This document shows positions 54,959 to 64,000 of a stretch of DNA of 64,000 bases, one piece after another; positions within the stretch are counted from its first letter, which is position 1, and each line of letters begins with the position of its first letter. Where the stretch lies: contig UGGS01000001.1 in NCBI GenBank assembly GCA_900450595.1, positions 1,488,001 to 1,552,000 of the forward strand, in the 5' to 3' direction. A model generated the notes under the pieces. It was not told the origin of the DNA, made no database searches, and saw nothing but the letters and a program-made list of their open reading frames with translations. The DNA comes from [Flavobacterium] thermophilum. Lineage in GTDB: Bacteria; Bacillota; Bacilli; Bacillales; Anoxybacillaceae. The translations under genes were made by a program, and so were the position numbers.

Positions 54959-55933
54959 TCATGCCTTCAGCCGCTGCGGTTTTCGTTCGTTTCCGGGATG
55001 GAATTCGCTTTTGATGATTAAATATCGCTCCAATTCGCGCACTAAATGAAACAACGCCGCCCGCTCTTCAAACTGCTCGCGCGTCTTTGGCAGCGGCATC
55101 GCTTTAAACTGTTCGCGCATCTCGGCAAGGCGCCGCAAAAACCGATCGGCCGTATTTCCCGGGTGAATGGCATCGCTTAATTCGTCGATAAAATCGGCGA
55201 CCATCATCCGCTGCTCGACCGTGTAGACAAGCGATGTCACAAGCGGAAGCATATGCTCGATGATTTCCAACTGCCGCTCGCGCATGCGGAAGTAGCGGAC
55301 ATATTCATCCTCATTCCGCCATAATTGATTGTCGGCGTGGCGCATGGCGAGCTTTTTCGCTTTGTCGAGCGTCTCCGCCGCAAGCGGCAGCTCCTTCCCA
55401 TCCCAATCAAGCTCATTTGTGCGCAAGTAGCGGACGATTTCTTTTAAAATAATGCGAAACAAATCTTCGACAATGCGCTGGTACTCTTTGAGCTCCTTCT
55501 CGGCGCTCGGCATATACATGTTCATCAGCAGCGCTACCCCAATGCCAACCGCCACCAGCAAGATCTCATTGGCGACCAATCCCCACGTGATGTCCCCGGC
55601 CGCATACAAATGCAAAATAATGACCGAGCTTGTCGCAATGCCTTCATTGATTTTCAAGCGAACCGTCACAGGAATGAACAACAAAAGCAACAGCCCGATC
55701 GTCCACGGATGATAGCCGAAGGCGGTAAAAAACAACGCCGCAAACCCGACCGCAACGACGCACGCCGCAAAACGGGCCCGAGCGGTCTCAAGCGACCGCT
55801 TTTTCGTCACTTGGACGCATAAAATGACGATAATGCCAGCGGAAGCGAAATTATGCAGGCCGATCAGCTGAGCGATGGCAATCGCCAGCGCCGCCCCCAC
55901 CGCCGTTTTCAATGTCCGATAGCCGATTTTCAT
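54959..55933 (-). CDS. yqjA: Aromatic acid exporter family protein YqjA (DUF939)
   Basis: A 324-residue membrane protein. The first 140 residues contain about four to five hydrophobic helices (KTAVGAALAIAIAQLIGLHN, then VTKKRSLETARARF between helices) of the FUSC/ArAE_1 family. The rest is a cytoplasmic helical domain with RMMVADFIDELSDAIHPGNT. It is presumed to export aromatic acids or similar anions; unproven. The start at 55933 follows AAAGGAGACTCGCG. It matches yqjA in the Bacillus yqj cluster. Confidence 0.85.
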   Translation of the reverse strand: MKIGYRTLKTAVGAALAIAIAQLIGLHNFASAGIIVILCVQVTKKRSLETARARFAACVVAVGFAALFFTAFGYHPWTIGLLLLLFIPVTVRLKINEGIATSSVIILHLYAAGDITWGLVANEILLVAVGIGVALLMNMYMPSAEKELKEYQRIVEDLFRIILKEIVRYLRTNELDWDGKELPLAAETLDKAKKLAMRHADNQLWRNEDEYVRYFRMRERQLEIIEHMLPLVTSLVYTVEQRMMVADFIDELSDAIHPGNTADRFLRRLAEMREQFKAMPLPKTREQFEERAALFHLVRELERYLIIKSEFHPGNERKPQRLKA

Positions 55934-56065
55934 CGCGAGTCTCCTTTGCCAATGGTTGCCGACTTCATTGTACAGATGACGGCGCTTTCGGTGCAAGGAA
56001 AAACGGACAATCCTGGCCTCCGCTCCGAAGCCGATCTGTCCCAACAGGCGCAAAAGGACAAAAAA

Positions 56066-56098
56066 GGCGGCTGTCCGCTCATGCAGGGCAAGCCGCCT
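56066..56098 (-). terminator. Terminator of the mntA-like gene
   Basis: GGCGGCT/AGCCGCC stem with TTTTTT following on the minus strand. Confidence 0.75.
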
Positions 56099-56102
56099 AG
56101 GC

Positions 56103-56402
56103 TCACGACGGAGATTTCTCATAAATCGTCTTCCCGTCGCGCTCGATTTCCCGCCGGATCGCTTCGTTCAGCGCGTCGAAAAAAAGCACGTCACATGAGT
56201 AAATGCCGACAATCTCGTCAAGATCCTCTTTGATTTTCCACTTTTGTTTGCCGGTGTAGTCCACGCACAAGTCAATGTCCGAGTTGTAGCGGGCCGTGCC
56301 GCGCGCCCGTGAGCCGAACAAAATGACTTTTTGTATATCTTCTTCGCCCGCGAAATACGCCATCAGCCGTTCAAACACGGTCGGGCTCATTCCATACATC
56401 AC
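56103..56402 (-). CDS. MntA-type nucleotidyltransferase (MNT domain) antitoxin-like
   Basis: A 99-residue minimal nucleotidyltransferase. VILFGSRARGTARYNSDIDLCVDY contains the GS motif and the DxD catalytic pair (SDIDL), and a third Asp follows in YSCDVLFFD. In type VII toxin-antitoxin pairs such MntA proteins AMPylate and neutralise a HEPN toxin (HepT) encoded directly beside them. No HEPN gene with the R-x4-6-H motif is present; only a 31-residue frame precedes it. It is probably an orphan or remnant of such a pair. Confidence 0.8.
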   Translation of the reverse strand: MMYGMSPTVFERLMAYFAGEEDIQKVILFGSRARGTARYNSDIDLCVDYTGKQKWKIKEDLDEIVGIYSCDVLFFDALNEAIRREIERDGKTIYEKSPS

Positions 56403-56466
56403 GGTCGATCACTTCTTCTTTGATGTTTTGCAGTAGCGTTTCGATTTCGTGGACATATTCATTCAT
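56371..56466 (-). other. Short frame overlapping the mntA start
   Basis: ATG at 56466 gives MNEYVHEIETLLQNIKEEVI then DRDVWNEPDRV and a stop inside mntA. It may be the residual C-terminus of the missing partner gene or a small coupled leader. Too short to assign. Confidence 0.3.
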
Positions 56467-56668
56467 CTGAAATCAAACATGCCTACTTCAGAAAACAGTG
56501 AACAGACTAAATCACTTCTAACGATATTTCATGTAGCATATCGAGATCTTGCGTCTGGCAAGATGGGAGGAGCTCACCGTAGACACTTATATTTACTTTC
56601 CGCTGTGGAAAAGCCTCAACATGAATTGATTCAATTCTCGCCATATAACGCCCGTTATTTTGAATAAG
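56467..56668. other. Intergenic region between mntA and the TnpB element
   Basis: About 200 bases. One open + strand frame (56449-56667) has no recognisable protein and no ribosome binding site, so it is not called as a gene. Confidence 0.3.
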
Positions 56669-56671
56669 GAT

Positions 56672-56870
56672 GAACCTCTCCTACTTACAGAAGTAGGAGT
56701 TTCCTGTTTTCCCTTCGGGGTGGATGCACGATAGACTGGTTGGCAGCCTATCTGCAGGCAACGCCTGGCATCGGTCTCGTTGGGAACGACAGGCAACATG
56801 AGTATCATCGATACTCATGGGCGGGAACTCGCCATCTACGACTTCTTGCTTATGCAATCCGTCGATACGT
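56672..56870 (-). ncRNA. Probable omega RNA of TnpB
   Basis: From the tnpB stop to the right end the minus strand carries structured DNA (GAGTATCGATGATACTC palindrome; CATCCACCCCGAAGGG; CTCCTACTT/AAGTAGGAG terminal hairpin). TnpB guide RNAs span exactly this 3' region and end with a guide copied from the flanking DNA, here beginning CCTTATTC. Inferred from family knowledge. Confidence 0.55.
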
Positions 56871-58028
56871 AAACGGTTTGACCGTAAATTCCAACGGGCG
56901 AATTTCGCCATAATATACTTTGGCAAATAAATTCATTGCCCCATGGATATCACGGTGTTGTTTGTATCCGCATTGACATGTATAATTTCTAGAAGAAGAT
57001 GTATTCTTCTTCCCGCAAACAGGGCATGTTTGCGATGTGTAACTTTCATCTTTTTTCTCTATTTCAATGCCTTCGGCATTCAATTTGTATTTGAGATAAT
57101 CAAGTAGTTTTCCAAACGACCAATTGGATAATTTCTGATTGGTCTTTTTGTTTCGTTTCTTTTTCGTGTTCCGTTGCACTCCTTCGACATCCCCAATGAC
57201 CACTTCTTTCACTTGGTTTTCCAAACACCAACGAACAAATTGTCTCGTGGTTTTATGCAACGCATCTTTGAGTTGCACTTCACTCTTACTTAATACGTAT
57301 TGTTTCGCCCGATTGTACTTTTTCCATTGTTTGGAGCCTTTTTTGCAACGGGACATCAACTTTTGAAGTTCTTTTAATTTTTTGTTTCTCAACCGATGAA
57401 TGCTTCTTATTTTTCGTCCTGTGATAATGAGGCTTTCCCCATTTTCACAAACGGCTGCGATGGTGTGAATTTCCCCTGAGTCAATAGCGACACGGTTTTG
57501 ATTTTTATTCTCTTTTGGTTCTTTTCCATCTTCATACGATAAACAAAGCCACAAACCACGGTCATAGACCAACTCGATTTCTTTCACTTGACCCTTTGGA
57601 ATTTGTTCTTTATCCATTTTCACCACCAAAGGAGATTGTCTTTTTCGATTCCAAATTCCTAGCGACAGTTCCAACGTTCCGTCTTCACGCAAAACAAATC
57701 CATCTTTTGCCCATTTCGTGTTGAAGTGTTTTTTCTTTTTGTATGGATATTTGATTTTTTCCCCTTTTTTCCGTGCTTCTTTTGCCCCATCACGGGCAAA
57801 GATATATTTATGCACAACGGCTTGGATGCTTTGGCTGTGGATAGGAAAACGACCTTTTGTTGCTTTTTGCAGTTCCGTTTTGGTTATCCATTTTCCTGTT
57901 TTCAAATGATGTTCTTTTGCCAAACGAATGCATTCGTTCCAAACTTCTGCGGAGATGCGATTGCATTCAAATAGTTTTTGGATAACTTCTTTCTTTGCCC
58001 GAAAACGGGTTTTCAGCGTTCGATACAT
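56850..58028 (-). CDS. tnpB: TnpB, RNA-guided nuclease of an IS200/IS605-type element
   Basis: A 392-residue full-length TnpB. The N-terminal wedge/REC part is followed by the RuvC domain: RuvC-I Asp in VAIDSGEIHT, RuvC-II Glu in VVIGDVEGV, RuvC-III Asp in HRDIHGAMN. The zinc ribbon CPVCGKKN...CQCG is intact, so the nuclease should be active. TnpB cuts DNA next to a transposon-associated motif using an RNA from its own 3' end, favouring element retention. The start has AGGAGGTGAAACC. It is unrelated at sequence level to the broken tnpB at 12.7/27.0 kb. Confidence 0.92.
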   Translation of the reverse strand: MYRTLKTRFRAKKEVIQKLFECNRISAEVWNECIRLAKEHHLKTGKWITKTELQKATKGRFPIHSQSIQAVVHKYIFARDGAKEARKKGEKIKYPYKKKKHFNTKWAKDGFVLREDGTLELSLGIWNRKRQSPLVVKMDKEQIPKGQVKEIELVYDRGLWLCLSYEDGKEPKENKNQNRVAIDSGEIHTIAAVCENGESLIITGRKIRSIHRLRNKKLKELQKLMSRCKKGSKQWKKYNRAKQYVLSKSEVQLKDALHKTTRQFVRWCLENQVKEVVIGDVEGVQRNTKKKRNKKTNQKLSNWSFGKLLDYLKYKLNAEGIEIEKKDESYTSQTCPVCGKKNTSSSRNYTCQCGYKQHRDIHGAMNLFAKVYYGEIRPLEFTVKPFTYRRIA

Positions 58029-58150
58029 GGTTTCACCTCCTATGTTTATTGTATTCTATTGTCATCCAAAAAAGAAAGAGAAAAACAGAAAAACCGAACG
58101 CCATTCATCCCCCACCTATAGAGGTGGAGGACTTCTGGCTAATTTATGTT

Positions 58151-58459
58151 AAACATAAACTCGCTATAGAAAGCAGGAATATACACGTTCATAATAAAAT
58201 ACATACTTATCCCCATCGTGTAATAAGTTTCCAATATGATATCGCTGCCGAGTACATTCATTTTGCCAAATTAACCAAAGCACAAAAGGGCGCATCGCTT
58301 ATTTCACCTCCATATACCAATTTACGAGCCATTCTTTTCGATACAGTAATAATTTTAACTTCCCTCCGAAAGAAGTCTCCTACTTCTAAACGTGAAGGTG
58401 CGCCAGCACCAGTGAAAGTGGGAGATGAATTTCGGTTGGCGTTAGCCAACGAATAGGAT
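58151..58459. other. Decayed DNA between two IS200/IS605 ends
   Basis: About 300 bases of AT-rich sequence. On the + strand a frame ends ...SKREGAPAPVKVGDEFRLALANE before a stop at 58457, just before the orphan right end. It may be the remnant of a coding region carried by that element. No family was recognised. Confidence 0.35.
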
Positions 58460-58600
58460 AGAATATGGCTAGAACGGACACCTTCGGAACGAAGGGAAGC
58501 GTAAAGGGTTCTTGTGTGTGGCTTACCGTTCAGCGAACACACACAAGTCGCTTGAAGCCCCCACCTCTAAGCGAAGCGTAGGTGGTGGGTAGTTCACTAC
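58460..58600 (+). ncRNA. Orphan IS200/IS605 right end / omega-RNA-like scaffold
   Basis: The + strand has a stem CTTGTGTGT...ACACACAAG (about 58511-58548), then AAGCCCCCACCTCTAAGCG, and a terminal hairpin ending GGTGGGTAGTTCAC. This matches in layout and terminal motif (GCCCCCAC...GTGGG-GTAGTTCA) the right end at 12664-12705. No tnpB precedes it. It interrupts the gene fragment that continues at 58601. Confidence 0.5.
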
Positions 58601-58711
58601 CCATTCTTTGTAAATTTTACTCATGACATTTTCTGAAACACCATCTAAAACAGTTGTGACTTGTTGCTCATTTATTTGACTGATACGATCAATTTCCTTC
58701 TTCATTTCTAT
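58601..58711 (-). pseudogene. Truncated gene fragment interrupted by the IS200/IS605 end
   Basis: Minus-strand frame MKKEIDRISQINEQQVTTVL then DGVSENVMSKIYKEW, ending at the element junction. The remaining residues of the open frame are IS-derived. It has a weak start context and an unknown family. Confidence 0.4.
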
Positions 58712-58738
58712 TATCACAAACAATAATGGCCATGCAAA

Positions 58739-58768
58739 AACCCGAAGTCCCTTTTCGAACTTCGGGTT
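58739..58768 (-). terminator. Terminator of brxB
   Basis: AACCCGAAGT/ACTTCGGGTT stem followed by TTTGC on the minus strand, six bases from the brxB stop. Confidence 0.85.
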
Positions 58769-58774
58769 CTCCTT

Positions 58775-59212
58775 TCACACTTCCTCGCAATATTCGTCAA
58801 ACAGCGCCTGCAGCTTTTGCACGACGGCGACCGGTTCGTGCCCTTCGATGTCGTGGCGGTGGAGCATGGCACACAGTTTTCCGTCTTTTAACAACGCGAA
58901 CGACGGCGAGGACGGCGGCTCGCCGACAAAATATTCGCGCGCGCGGGCCGTTGCTTCTTTGTCTTGGCCGGCAAAGACGGTCACCAAATGGTCCGGGCGC
59001 TTGTCGTAATGAACCGCGTGGGCCGCTGCGGGACGGGCGATGCCGCCGGCGCAGCCGCACACGGAGTTGATGAGGACAAGCGTGGTGCCCGGACGGCGGA
59101 ATGCCGCATCGACGTCTTCCGGCGTGCGCAGTTCTTCAAATCCGGCTTCGACCGCTTCGCGCCGCGCTTGTTCGACGATGTCGTTATAGAGCGGAAATTG
59201 AAATTGGAACAT
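58775..59212 (-). CDS. brxB: Bacilliredoxin BrxB (YqiW)
   Basis: A 145-residue thioredoxin-like protein of the BrxA/BrxB (DUF1094) family. The active site is Cys-Gly-Cys in [14 protein letters not shown] near residues 50-60, followed by [20 protein letters not shown]. Bacilliredoxins remove bacillithiol from S-bacillithiolated proteins after oxidative stress. Size and motif are complete. The start has AAGGAGGTGTTGAG. It lies just downstream of meaB, with which it may share a transcript. Confidence 0.93.
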   Translation of the reverse strand: MFQFQFPLYNDIVEQARREAVEAGFEELRTPEDVDAAFRRPGTTLVLINSVCGCAGGIARPAAAHAVHYDKRPDHLVTVFAGQDKEATARAREYFVGEPPSSPSFALLKDGKLCAMLHRHDIEGHEPVAVVQKLQALFDEYCEEV

Positions 59213-59244
59213 CTCAACACCTCCTTCGGTTTGCCTTTATCATA

Positions 59245-60393
59245 TCATACTTCGCCGCCGAGGCTCCGTTCGTATGCTTCAATCAGCTCGCGGACGGCGG
59301 CGGTGACCGGCTTGGCGCCGGAAATGACGCTGTTCTCGAGCATCGGAAGCTTCTCTTTCACGATCGGGTCGGCGAAAAAGCGCGTTTCGATATATTCTTT
59401 GATCATGGCGTGCATCCAGTCTTTTTGCTGCTGGCGGCGGCGGTCGAAAAAGACGCCGGATTGCTTTGTCGTCTTGACGAACGCCTGGATGACGCGCCAC
59501 ATGTCGGCGATCCCTTCTCCCAAAAGCGCCGAGCATGTGTACGCTTTCGTCTCCCAGCCGGGCGTGGCCGGGCGGAGGTAATGGAGAAACTGGTTGTATT
59601 CGTTTTGCGCCATCCGCGCTTTTTCTTTATTATCGCCGTCCGCCTTGTTGATGACGATGGCGTCGACCAGCTCCATGATGCCGCGCTTCATGCCTTGCAG
59701 CTCATCGCCGGCGCCGGTTAAGGCGAGCAGCAGGAAAAAGTCAACCATCCCGCGGACGACAAACTCGCTTTGCCCGACGCCGACCGTCTCGACGAGGATG
59801 ATGTCATAGCCGGCCGCTTCGCACAGCATCATCGTCTCGCGCGTTTTCCGATGCACGCCGCCAAGCGCCCCACCGGATGGAGATGGACGGATGAAGGCAA
59901 GCGGATTGCGGGCAAGCGCCTCCATCCGCGTTTTGTCGCCAAGGATGCTGCCGCCGGTCAATGAGCTTGTCGGGTCGACGGCTAACACCGCGACGCGGTG
60001 CCCTTGCTCGCATAAAAACGTGCCAAACGCTTCAATGAACGTGCTTTTTCCCGCCCCCGGCACGCCGGTGACGCCGATGCGAATCGAGCGGCCGACGTGC
60101 GGAAGCAGTTCATTGAGCACTTGCTGGGCGAGATCCATATGCCTAGACGCATTGCTTTCGACAAGCGTAATCGCCTGCGCCAAAATGGTGCGGTCGCCGG
60201 CGAGCACCCCTTGGACGTACTCTCCGACCGACCGCTCTTTCCGTCTCACGACCCGCTTTGGCGCCGGCGGGCGCTCGGCTTGCACGTACGACGACAAGCC
60301 ATTGTCGTCCGCCCATTCCGGGCGCCGCGGCTGCCCGTCCGAAGCTGCGCTCTGGCCGCTTTCCTGTTCCCGCCGTTTCTCTTCCCCGCTCAT
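59245..60393 (-). CDS. meaB: Methylmalonyl-CoA mutase-associated GTPase MeaB
   Basis: A 382-residue G3E-family GTPase that guards and reloads adenosylcobalamin in methylmalonyl-CoA mutase. It has Walker [10 protein letters not shown] near residue 110, the switch segment [18 protein letters not shown], the [18 protein letters not shown] G3 region ([14 protein letters not shown]) and NKADGDN (G4). The N-terminal 60 residues are charged and variable. It overlaps mutB by 4 bases (ATGA), so synthesis is coupled to the mutase. Also called ArgK-type or YgfD. Confidence 0.95.
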   Translation of the reverse strand: MSGEEKRREQESGQSAASDGQPRRPEWADDNGLSSYVQAERPPAPKRVVRRKERSVGEYVQGVLAGDRTILAQAITLVESNASRHMDLAQQVLNELLPHVGRSIRIGVTGVPGAGKSTFIEAFGTFLCEQGHRVAVLAVDPTSSLTGGSILGDKTRMEALARNPLAFIRPSPSGGALGGVHRKTRETMMLCEAAGYDIILVETVGVGQSEFVVRGMVDFFLLLALTGAGDELQGMKRGIMELVDAIVINKADGDNKEKARMAQNEYNQFLHYLRPATPGWETKAYTCSALLGEGIADMWRVIQAFVKTTKQSGVFFDRRRQQQKDWMHAMIKEYIETRFFADPIVKEKLPMLENSVISGAKPVTAAVRELIEAYERSLGGEV

Positions 60394-62585
60394 GGGTTCA
60401 CTTCCTCATAGCCAAGCCGGGCGTAAATTTCCTCCAACACCTTTTCCGCTGACTCCGGAATCACGGTTCCCGGCCCGAAAATGGCCGCGGCGCCGTGCTC
60501 ATACAAAAACGCGTAGTCTTGCGGCGGAATGACGCCGCCGACAAAAACGAGAATGTCGCCGCGGCCGAGTTTTTCGAGCTCCGCCACAAGCTGCGGCACG
60601 AGCGTTTTATGCCCGCCGGCGAGCGAGCTGATGCCGACAGCGTGCACGTCGTTTTCGACCGCCTGGCGCGCCGTTTCTTCCGGCGTCTGGAAGAGCGGGC
60701 CGATGTCGACGTCAAATCCTAAATCGGCAAACGCCGTGGCGATGACTTTCGCCCCGCGGTCATGGCCGTCCTGCCCCATTTTCGCGATCAAGATGCGCGG
60801 GCGGCGTCCTTCGAGTTCGGCGAACTGCTCCACCCGCCGCTTCACCCGTTCCAGCTGCGCTTCGTTTTTGTATTCCGAGCTGTAAACGCCGCTGATCGAG
60901 CGGATGGCGGCGCGATGACGGCTCGCCACTTTTTCGATCGCATACGAAATTTCCCCGAGCGTCGCCCGGACGCGCGCCGCTTGGACGGCCAGCTCAAGCA
61001 AGTTCCCCTCGCCCGTTTCCGCCGCTTTCGTGATGGCGTCAAGCGCCGCTTCGACCTGCTCGTTGTCGCGCGTCGCCTTGAGCTCGTTCAGCCGCTCGAT
61101 TTGCCGCTTTCGCACGGCGGTGTTGTCGACTTCCAAAATGTCGATCGGTTCTTCTTTGTCCGGGCGGTATTTGTTCACGCCGATGATCGTTTCCGCTCCT
61201 GAATCGATGCGCGCTTGGCGGCGGGCCGCCGCTTCTTCGATGCGCATTTTCGGGATGCCGGTTTCAATGGCTTTCGCCATCCCGCCTAAGCTTTCGATTT
61301 CTTCGATATGCGCCCACGCCCGCTTCATCAACTCGTTCGTCAACGCCTCGACGTAATACGAACCGGCCCACGGGTCGATCGTCCGACAAATGCCCGTTTC
61401 TTCCTGCAAGTACAGCTGCGTATTGCGGGCGATGCGCGCCGAGAAGTCGGTCGGCAAGGCGATCGCTTCATCCAAGGCGTTCGTATGGAGCGACTGCGTA
61501 TGCCCCATCGCCGCCGCGTGCGCCTCGATGAGCGTGCGCACGACGTTGTTGAACGGATCTTGCTCGGTCAAGCTCCAGCCCGACGTTTGCGAATGCGTCC
61601 TTAGAGCGAGCGATTTTGGATTTTTCGGATTGAACGTTTTCATCATTTTCGCCCACATGAGGCGCGCCGCCCGCAGTTTCGCCACTTCCATAAAGTAGTT
61701 CATGCCGATTGCCCAGAAAAACGACAGCCTCGGCGCGAACGAGTCGATGTCAATGCCGGCTTTCAAGCCGGTGCGCACGTACTCAAGCCCGTCAGCGAGC
61801 GTGTACGCCAGCTCCAGATCAGCCGGCGCCCCGGCTTCTTGCATATGGTAGCCGGAAATGCTGATGCTGTTGAACTTCGGCATGTATTTGGCCGTATAGG
61901 CGAAAATGTCGGCGATGATGCGCATCGACATCTCCGGCGGATAAATGTACGTGTTGCGCACCATATATTCTTTCAAAATATCGTTTTGAATCGTGCCCGA
62001 CAGTTTGTCTTGCGTCACTCCCTGCTCTTCGGCGGTGACGATGTAAAACGCCATGATCGGGAGCACCGCCCCGTTCATCGTCATCGACACCGACATTTGG
62101 TCGAGCGGGATGCCGTCAAACAAAATTTTCATATCGAGCACCGAGTCGATGGCCACCCCCGCTTTGCCGACGTCGCCGACGACGCGCGGATGGTCGGAGT
62201 CATAGCCGCGATGGGTGGCCAGGTCAAAGGCGACCGACAACCCTTTTTGCCCCATCGCCAAGTTGCGCCGGTAAAAGGCGTTGCTCTCCTCGGCGGTCGA
62301 AAAGCCGGCGTATTGGCGGATCGTCCACGGCCGCACGACGTACATCGTCGGGTACGGCCCGCGCAAGTACGGCGGCAAGCCGGGCAGATAATCAAGAAAA
62401 TCAAGCCCATCGATGTCTTCCTTTGTATACAGCGGCTTCACCGCAATGTGCTCATTCGTCTGAACCAACAGCTCATCGATCGACGCTTGCACGCGCCGCT
62501 CGATGGCGTCTTTCCACTGTTTCTCCTCCACATCGGCCGCTATGGCGGAAAGCGTCATGTTGGTAAAATCAACGTACTTCGCCAT
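60390..62585 (-). CDS. mutB: Methylmalonyl-CoA mutase large subunit
   Basis: A 731-residue adenosylcobalamin-dependent mutase converting (R)-methylmalonyl-CoA to succinyl-CoA. The TIM-barrel domain (to about residue 550) has [20 protein letters not shown] and the mutase signature [14 protein letters not shown]. The C-terminal B12 domain has DGHDRGAKV with the cobalt-ligand His608, then [11 protein letters not shown] and [10 protein letters not shown]. It overlaps the mutA 3' end by 17 bases. Together with mutA, meaB, mce and yqjD it completes the propionyl-CoA to succinyl-CoA route. Confidence 0.96.
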   Translation of the reverse strand: MAKYVDFTNMTLSAIAADVEEKQWKDAIERRVQASIDELLVQTNEHIAVKPLYTKEDIDGLDFLDYLPGLPPYLRGPYPTMYVVRPWTIRQYAGFSTAEESNAFYRRNLAMGQKGLSVAFDLATHRGYDSDHPRVVGDVGKAGVAIDSVLDMKILFDGIPLDQMSVSMTMNGAVLPIMAFYIVTAEEQGVTQDKLSGTIQNDILKEYMVRNTYIYPPEMSMRIIADIFAYTAKYMPKFNSISISGYHMQEAGAPADLELAYTLADGLEYVRTGLKAGIDIDSFAPRLSFFWAIGMNYFMEVAKLRAARLMWAKMMKTFNPKNPKSLALRTHSQTSGWSLTEQDPFNNVVRTLIEAHAAAMGHTQSLHTNALDEAIALPTDFSARIARNTQLYLQEETGICRTIDPWAGSYYVEALTNELMKRAWAHIEEIESLGGMAKAIETGIPKMRIEEAAARRQARIDSGAETIIGVNKYRPDKEEPIDILEVDNTAVRKRQIERLNELKATRDNEQVEAALDAITKAAETGEGNLLELAVQAARVRATLGEISYAIEKVASRHRAAIRSISGVYSSEYKNEAQLERVKRRVEQFAELEGRRPRILIAKMGQDGHDRGAKVIATAFADLGFDVDIGPLFQTPEETARQAVENDVHAVGISSLAGGHKTLVPQLVAELEKLGRGDILVFVGGVIPPQDYAFLYEHGAAAIFGPGTVIPESAEKVLEEIYARLGYEEVNP

Positions 62586-64000
62586 CCAACGCCACCCCTC
62601 TTTCCGTGAAAAACGCCACGATCACCTCGTACGCGTTCGAACCGAGATGAATCGATCCGTCCACGCCCGCGGCCCCGTACGTGTTCTCGAGCTCTTCCGG
62701 CGGCTTTCCGGCGACATACAGCTTCGCGTTCGGCTTGGCTTGCTTAAACGCCCGAGCCAACGCTGGAACGAACGCCGGGTAATCGTCATCGGCGCCGCAC
62801 ACGATATAATACGTCCCGCTCGTGCTTTGCACCCATTCAACCGCTTCCGCGACCGAGGCAAAGCCATCGCTCCGCTCAGCCGCCACCCCGCCGGCCGCAA
62901 ACAGCCCGGCGATGAAATCGGCGCGCGCCTGATGGCGGACAAGCGGCCCGATATTGATCAAGTGAACGGAAAGCCGGCTTCCCGTACGCTCCGCATGCTT
63001 CTCGGCCGCCTTGCGCAGCCGCTCAAACGGCTCGGCCAAGCGCCATGCGCGAATCGGCGCAATGCGGATGGACGTGTTTCCGTCAGCGAGAGCCGCCGCG
63101 ATTTCCCGAGCGGTTGCTCGACGGCGGGCCGCGCCAATTGCGGCTTCCACCCAATTCCCACTGACGAGCGTACTGCGAATGTCGGCCATCCGCTTTTCAT
63201 CCAGCGGCGGCAACTCGTTCGCCGCGGCTTGCGTCGGCTTTTCGATCGGCGTTTCTTCTAAGTTCGCATACACGTTCGTGCCAACGATTCTTTCCTTCCG
63301 CGTCTTGACACGATCCAGCCGCCGCTTGGCGACCGCTTCCACTTCCGTCTGCACGAAGCCGTCTTCGAGCGCCTTCGCCATGCCGCCTTGTTCTTCGACG
63401 CGTTGGAACAGCTTCCACGCTTCTTCAGCGAGCTTGGCGGTCAACGTTTCCACATAATACGAGCCGCCCGCCGGGTCGATGACGCTTGCCATATGCGCCT
63501 CTTCGAGCAAAATGAGCTGCGTGTTGCGGGCGATGCGCCGAGAAAACTCATCGGCGAGTCCGATCGCCTCGTCAAACGGCGACACGTGCACGCCATCGGC
63601 GCCACCGACAACGGCCGCAAACGCTTCCGCCGCCGCCCGCAGCATGTTCACATACGGGTCGTACACCGTTTTCGTAAAGGGCGACGTGCGCACATGCAGC
63701 TCGATCCGCCTTGCTGATTCACCGCCGCCAAACGCTTCGATCACTTGCGCAAACAACCGCCGCGCCGCCCGCAGTTTTGCGATTTCCATAAAAAAGTCCG
63801 CCCCAACCGCAAACGACGCTTGCATCCGCACCGCGATGTCGTCGACCGCCAAGCCTCGATCGAGCCCGGCGCGGATGTACTCGACGGCTGCCGCCAACGA
63901 AAACGCGAGCTCCTGCACGGCGTTCGCCCCGCCGTTATGGTACGGCTCGCCGCGCACCAAAATCGTGCGAACGGCAGGCATCTGTTCCTTCGCCCACTTC
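62569..64000 (-). CDS. mutA: Methylmalonyl-CoA mutase small subunit (5' end off window)
   Basis: The visible C-terminal 470-plus residues match MutA, the non-catalytic partner of MutB. The barrel part has [20 protein letters not shown] and [20 protein letters not shown], like MutB. The C-terminal domain lacks the DxHxxG cobalamin motif, as expected for this subunit. The frame is open to the window edge (KWAKEQ before MPAVRT), so the true start lies upstream. It is the first gene of mutA-mutB-meaB. Confidence 0.93.
   Translation of the reverse strand, partial: KWAKEQMPAVRTILVRGEPYHNGGANAVQELAFSLAAAVEYIRAGLDRGLAVDDIAVRMQASFAVGADFFMEIAKLRAARRLFAQVIEAFGGGESARRIELHVRTSPFTKTVYDPYVNMLRAAAEAFAAVVGGADGVHVSPFDEAIGLADEFSRRIARNTQLILLEEAHMASVIDPAGGSYYVETLTAKLAEEAWKLFQRVEEQGGMAKALEDGFVQTEVEAVAKRRLDRVKTRKERIVGTNVYANLEETPIEKPTQAAANELPPLDEKRMADIRSTLVSGNWVEAAIGAARRRATAREIAAALADGNTSIRIAPIRAWRLAEPFERLRKAAEKHAERTGSRLSVHLINIGPLVRHQARADFIAGLFAAGGVAAERSDGFASVAEAVEWVQSTSGTYYIVCGADDDYPAFVPALARAFKQAKPNAKLYVAGKPPEELENTYGAAGVDGSIHLGSNAYEVIVAFFTERGVALDGEVR

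Larger units (their letters stand above)
56669..58150 (-). mobile_element. IS200/IS605-type element with tnpB only
   Basis: The right end on the minus strand is the hairpin CTCCTACTT-CTGT-AAGTAGGAG ending AGGTTCAT (about 56669-56700). The left end is marked by the hairpin CCTCCACCT-CTAT-AGGTGGGGG (58105-58128). There is no tnpA (Y1 transposase), so it is an IS1341-like, tnpB-only element that needs a helper to move. The exact left boundary is uncertain. Confidence 0.7.

Noticed and set aside
56449..56667. 72-codon + strand frame before the TnpB element
   Set aside because: No ribosome binding site and no recognisable family; the sequence looks like element-flanking DNA.
62569..64000. Missing cobalamin motif in MutA as a sign of decay
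   Set aside because: The small subunit of heterodimeric methylmalonyl-CoA mutases normally lacks a functional B12 site.

Overview
The window is from a moderately thermophilic, spore-forming Firmicute, almost certainly Geobacillus. The evidence is GC-rich core genes with thermophile-like composition, sporulation and coat genes (spoIIM, yqkE, a Gly/Tyr/His-rich small protein), and gene order matching the Bacillus fur-yqzK-xerD-deoB-punA-pdp, nudF-endoQ, yqkB/C/E/F and yqjA-yqjQ neighbourhoods. ISBst12-like, ISL3, ISLre2 and IS200/605 insertion sequences also fit this genus. All calls come from reading the sequence; no database search was run.

Layout. (1) 1-4.7 kb: right end of an AT-rich prophage (tail protein, small late proteins, XhlA-like protein, holin, amidase). 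It has integrated into the host pyrimidine-nucleoside phosphorylase gene pdp, and it carries its own complete pdp beside the attachment site. Host pdp codons 1-91 are now fused to a phage helix-turn-helix ORF, whose stop overlaps the start of the phage pdp. (2) 4.7-12.7 kb: core genes punA, deoB, xerD, yqzK, fur (with a PerR-box-like site), spoIIM, endoQ, nudF and yqkF. (3) 12.7-27.1 kb: an IS-built island of about 13.4 kb sitting within a broken tnpB. It holds three near-identical IS4/IS701-like copies, two ISBst12-like IS66 copies, an ISLre2 element, an ISL3 element and ISL3 relics. These surround and dissect an AT-rich operon oppB-like/oppC-like/mauE-like. (4) 27.1-37.9 kb: core genes: an MFS transporter, yqkE/C/B, a CDGSH protein, yqzH, yqjQ/P, proI under a proline T-box, namA, rnz, zwf and a cyclase-family gene. 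(5) 38-48.2 kb: an accessory zone between zwf and gndA: vapBC-like toxin-antitoxin, a GH1 6-phospho-beta-glucosidase, a truncated nucleotidyltransferase-like gene, a deletion scar of a bceRS two-component system beside bceA and a frameshifted bceB, an Rpn-type nuclease, an ISL3 element, and a secreted protein followed by a small membrane protein. (6) 48.2-64 kb: gndA, a coat-like protein, cheW, a PepT-like peptidase, acyl-CoA carboxylase yqjD, mce, prli42, an L,D-transpeptidase, yqjA, mntA, a TnpB element plus an orphan IS200/605 right end, brxB, and meaB-mutB-mutA.

How genes work together. deoB, punA and pdp form the nucleoside-salvage operon, and the phage-borne pdp appears to replace the gene that integration destroyed. 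mutA/mutB/meaB with mce and yqjD form the propionyl-CoA to succinyl-CoA route. zwf and gndA are the oxidative pentose phosphate steps, here separated by about 11 kb of accessory DNA. The strongest candidates for undescribed biology are the prophage/pdp replacement with its chimeric HTH ORF, the structured 170-bp segment inside two of the three IS4-like copies, and the secreted protein/small membrane protein pair at 47.3-48.1 kb.
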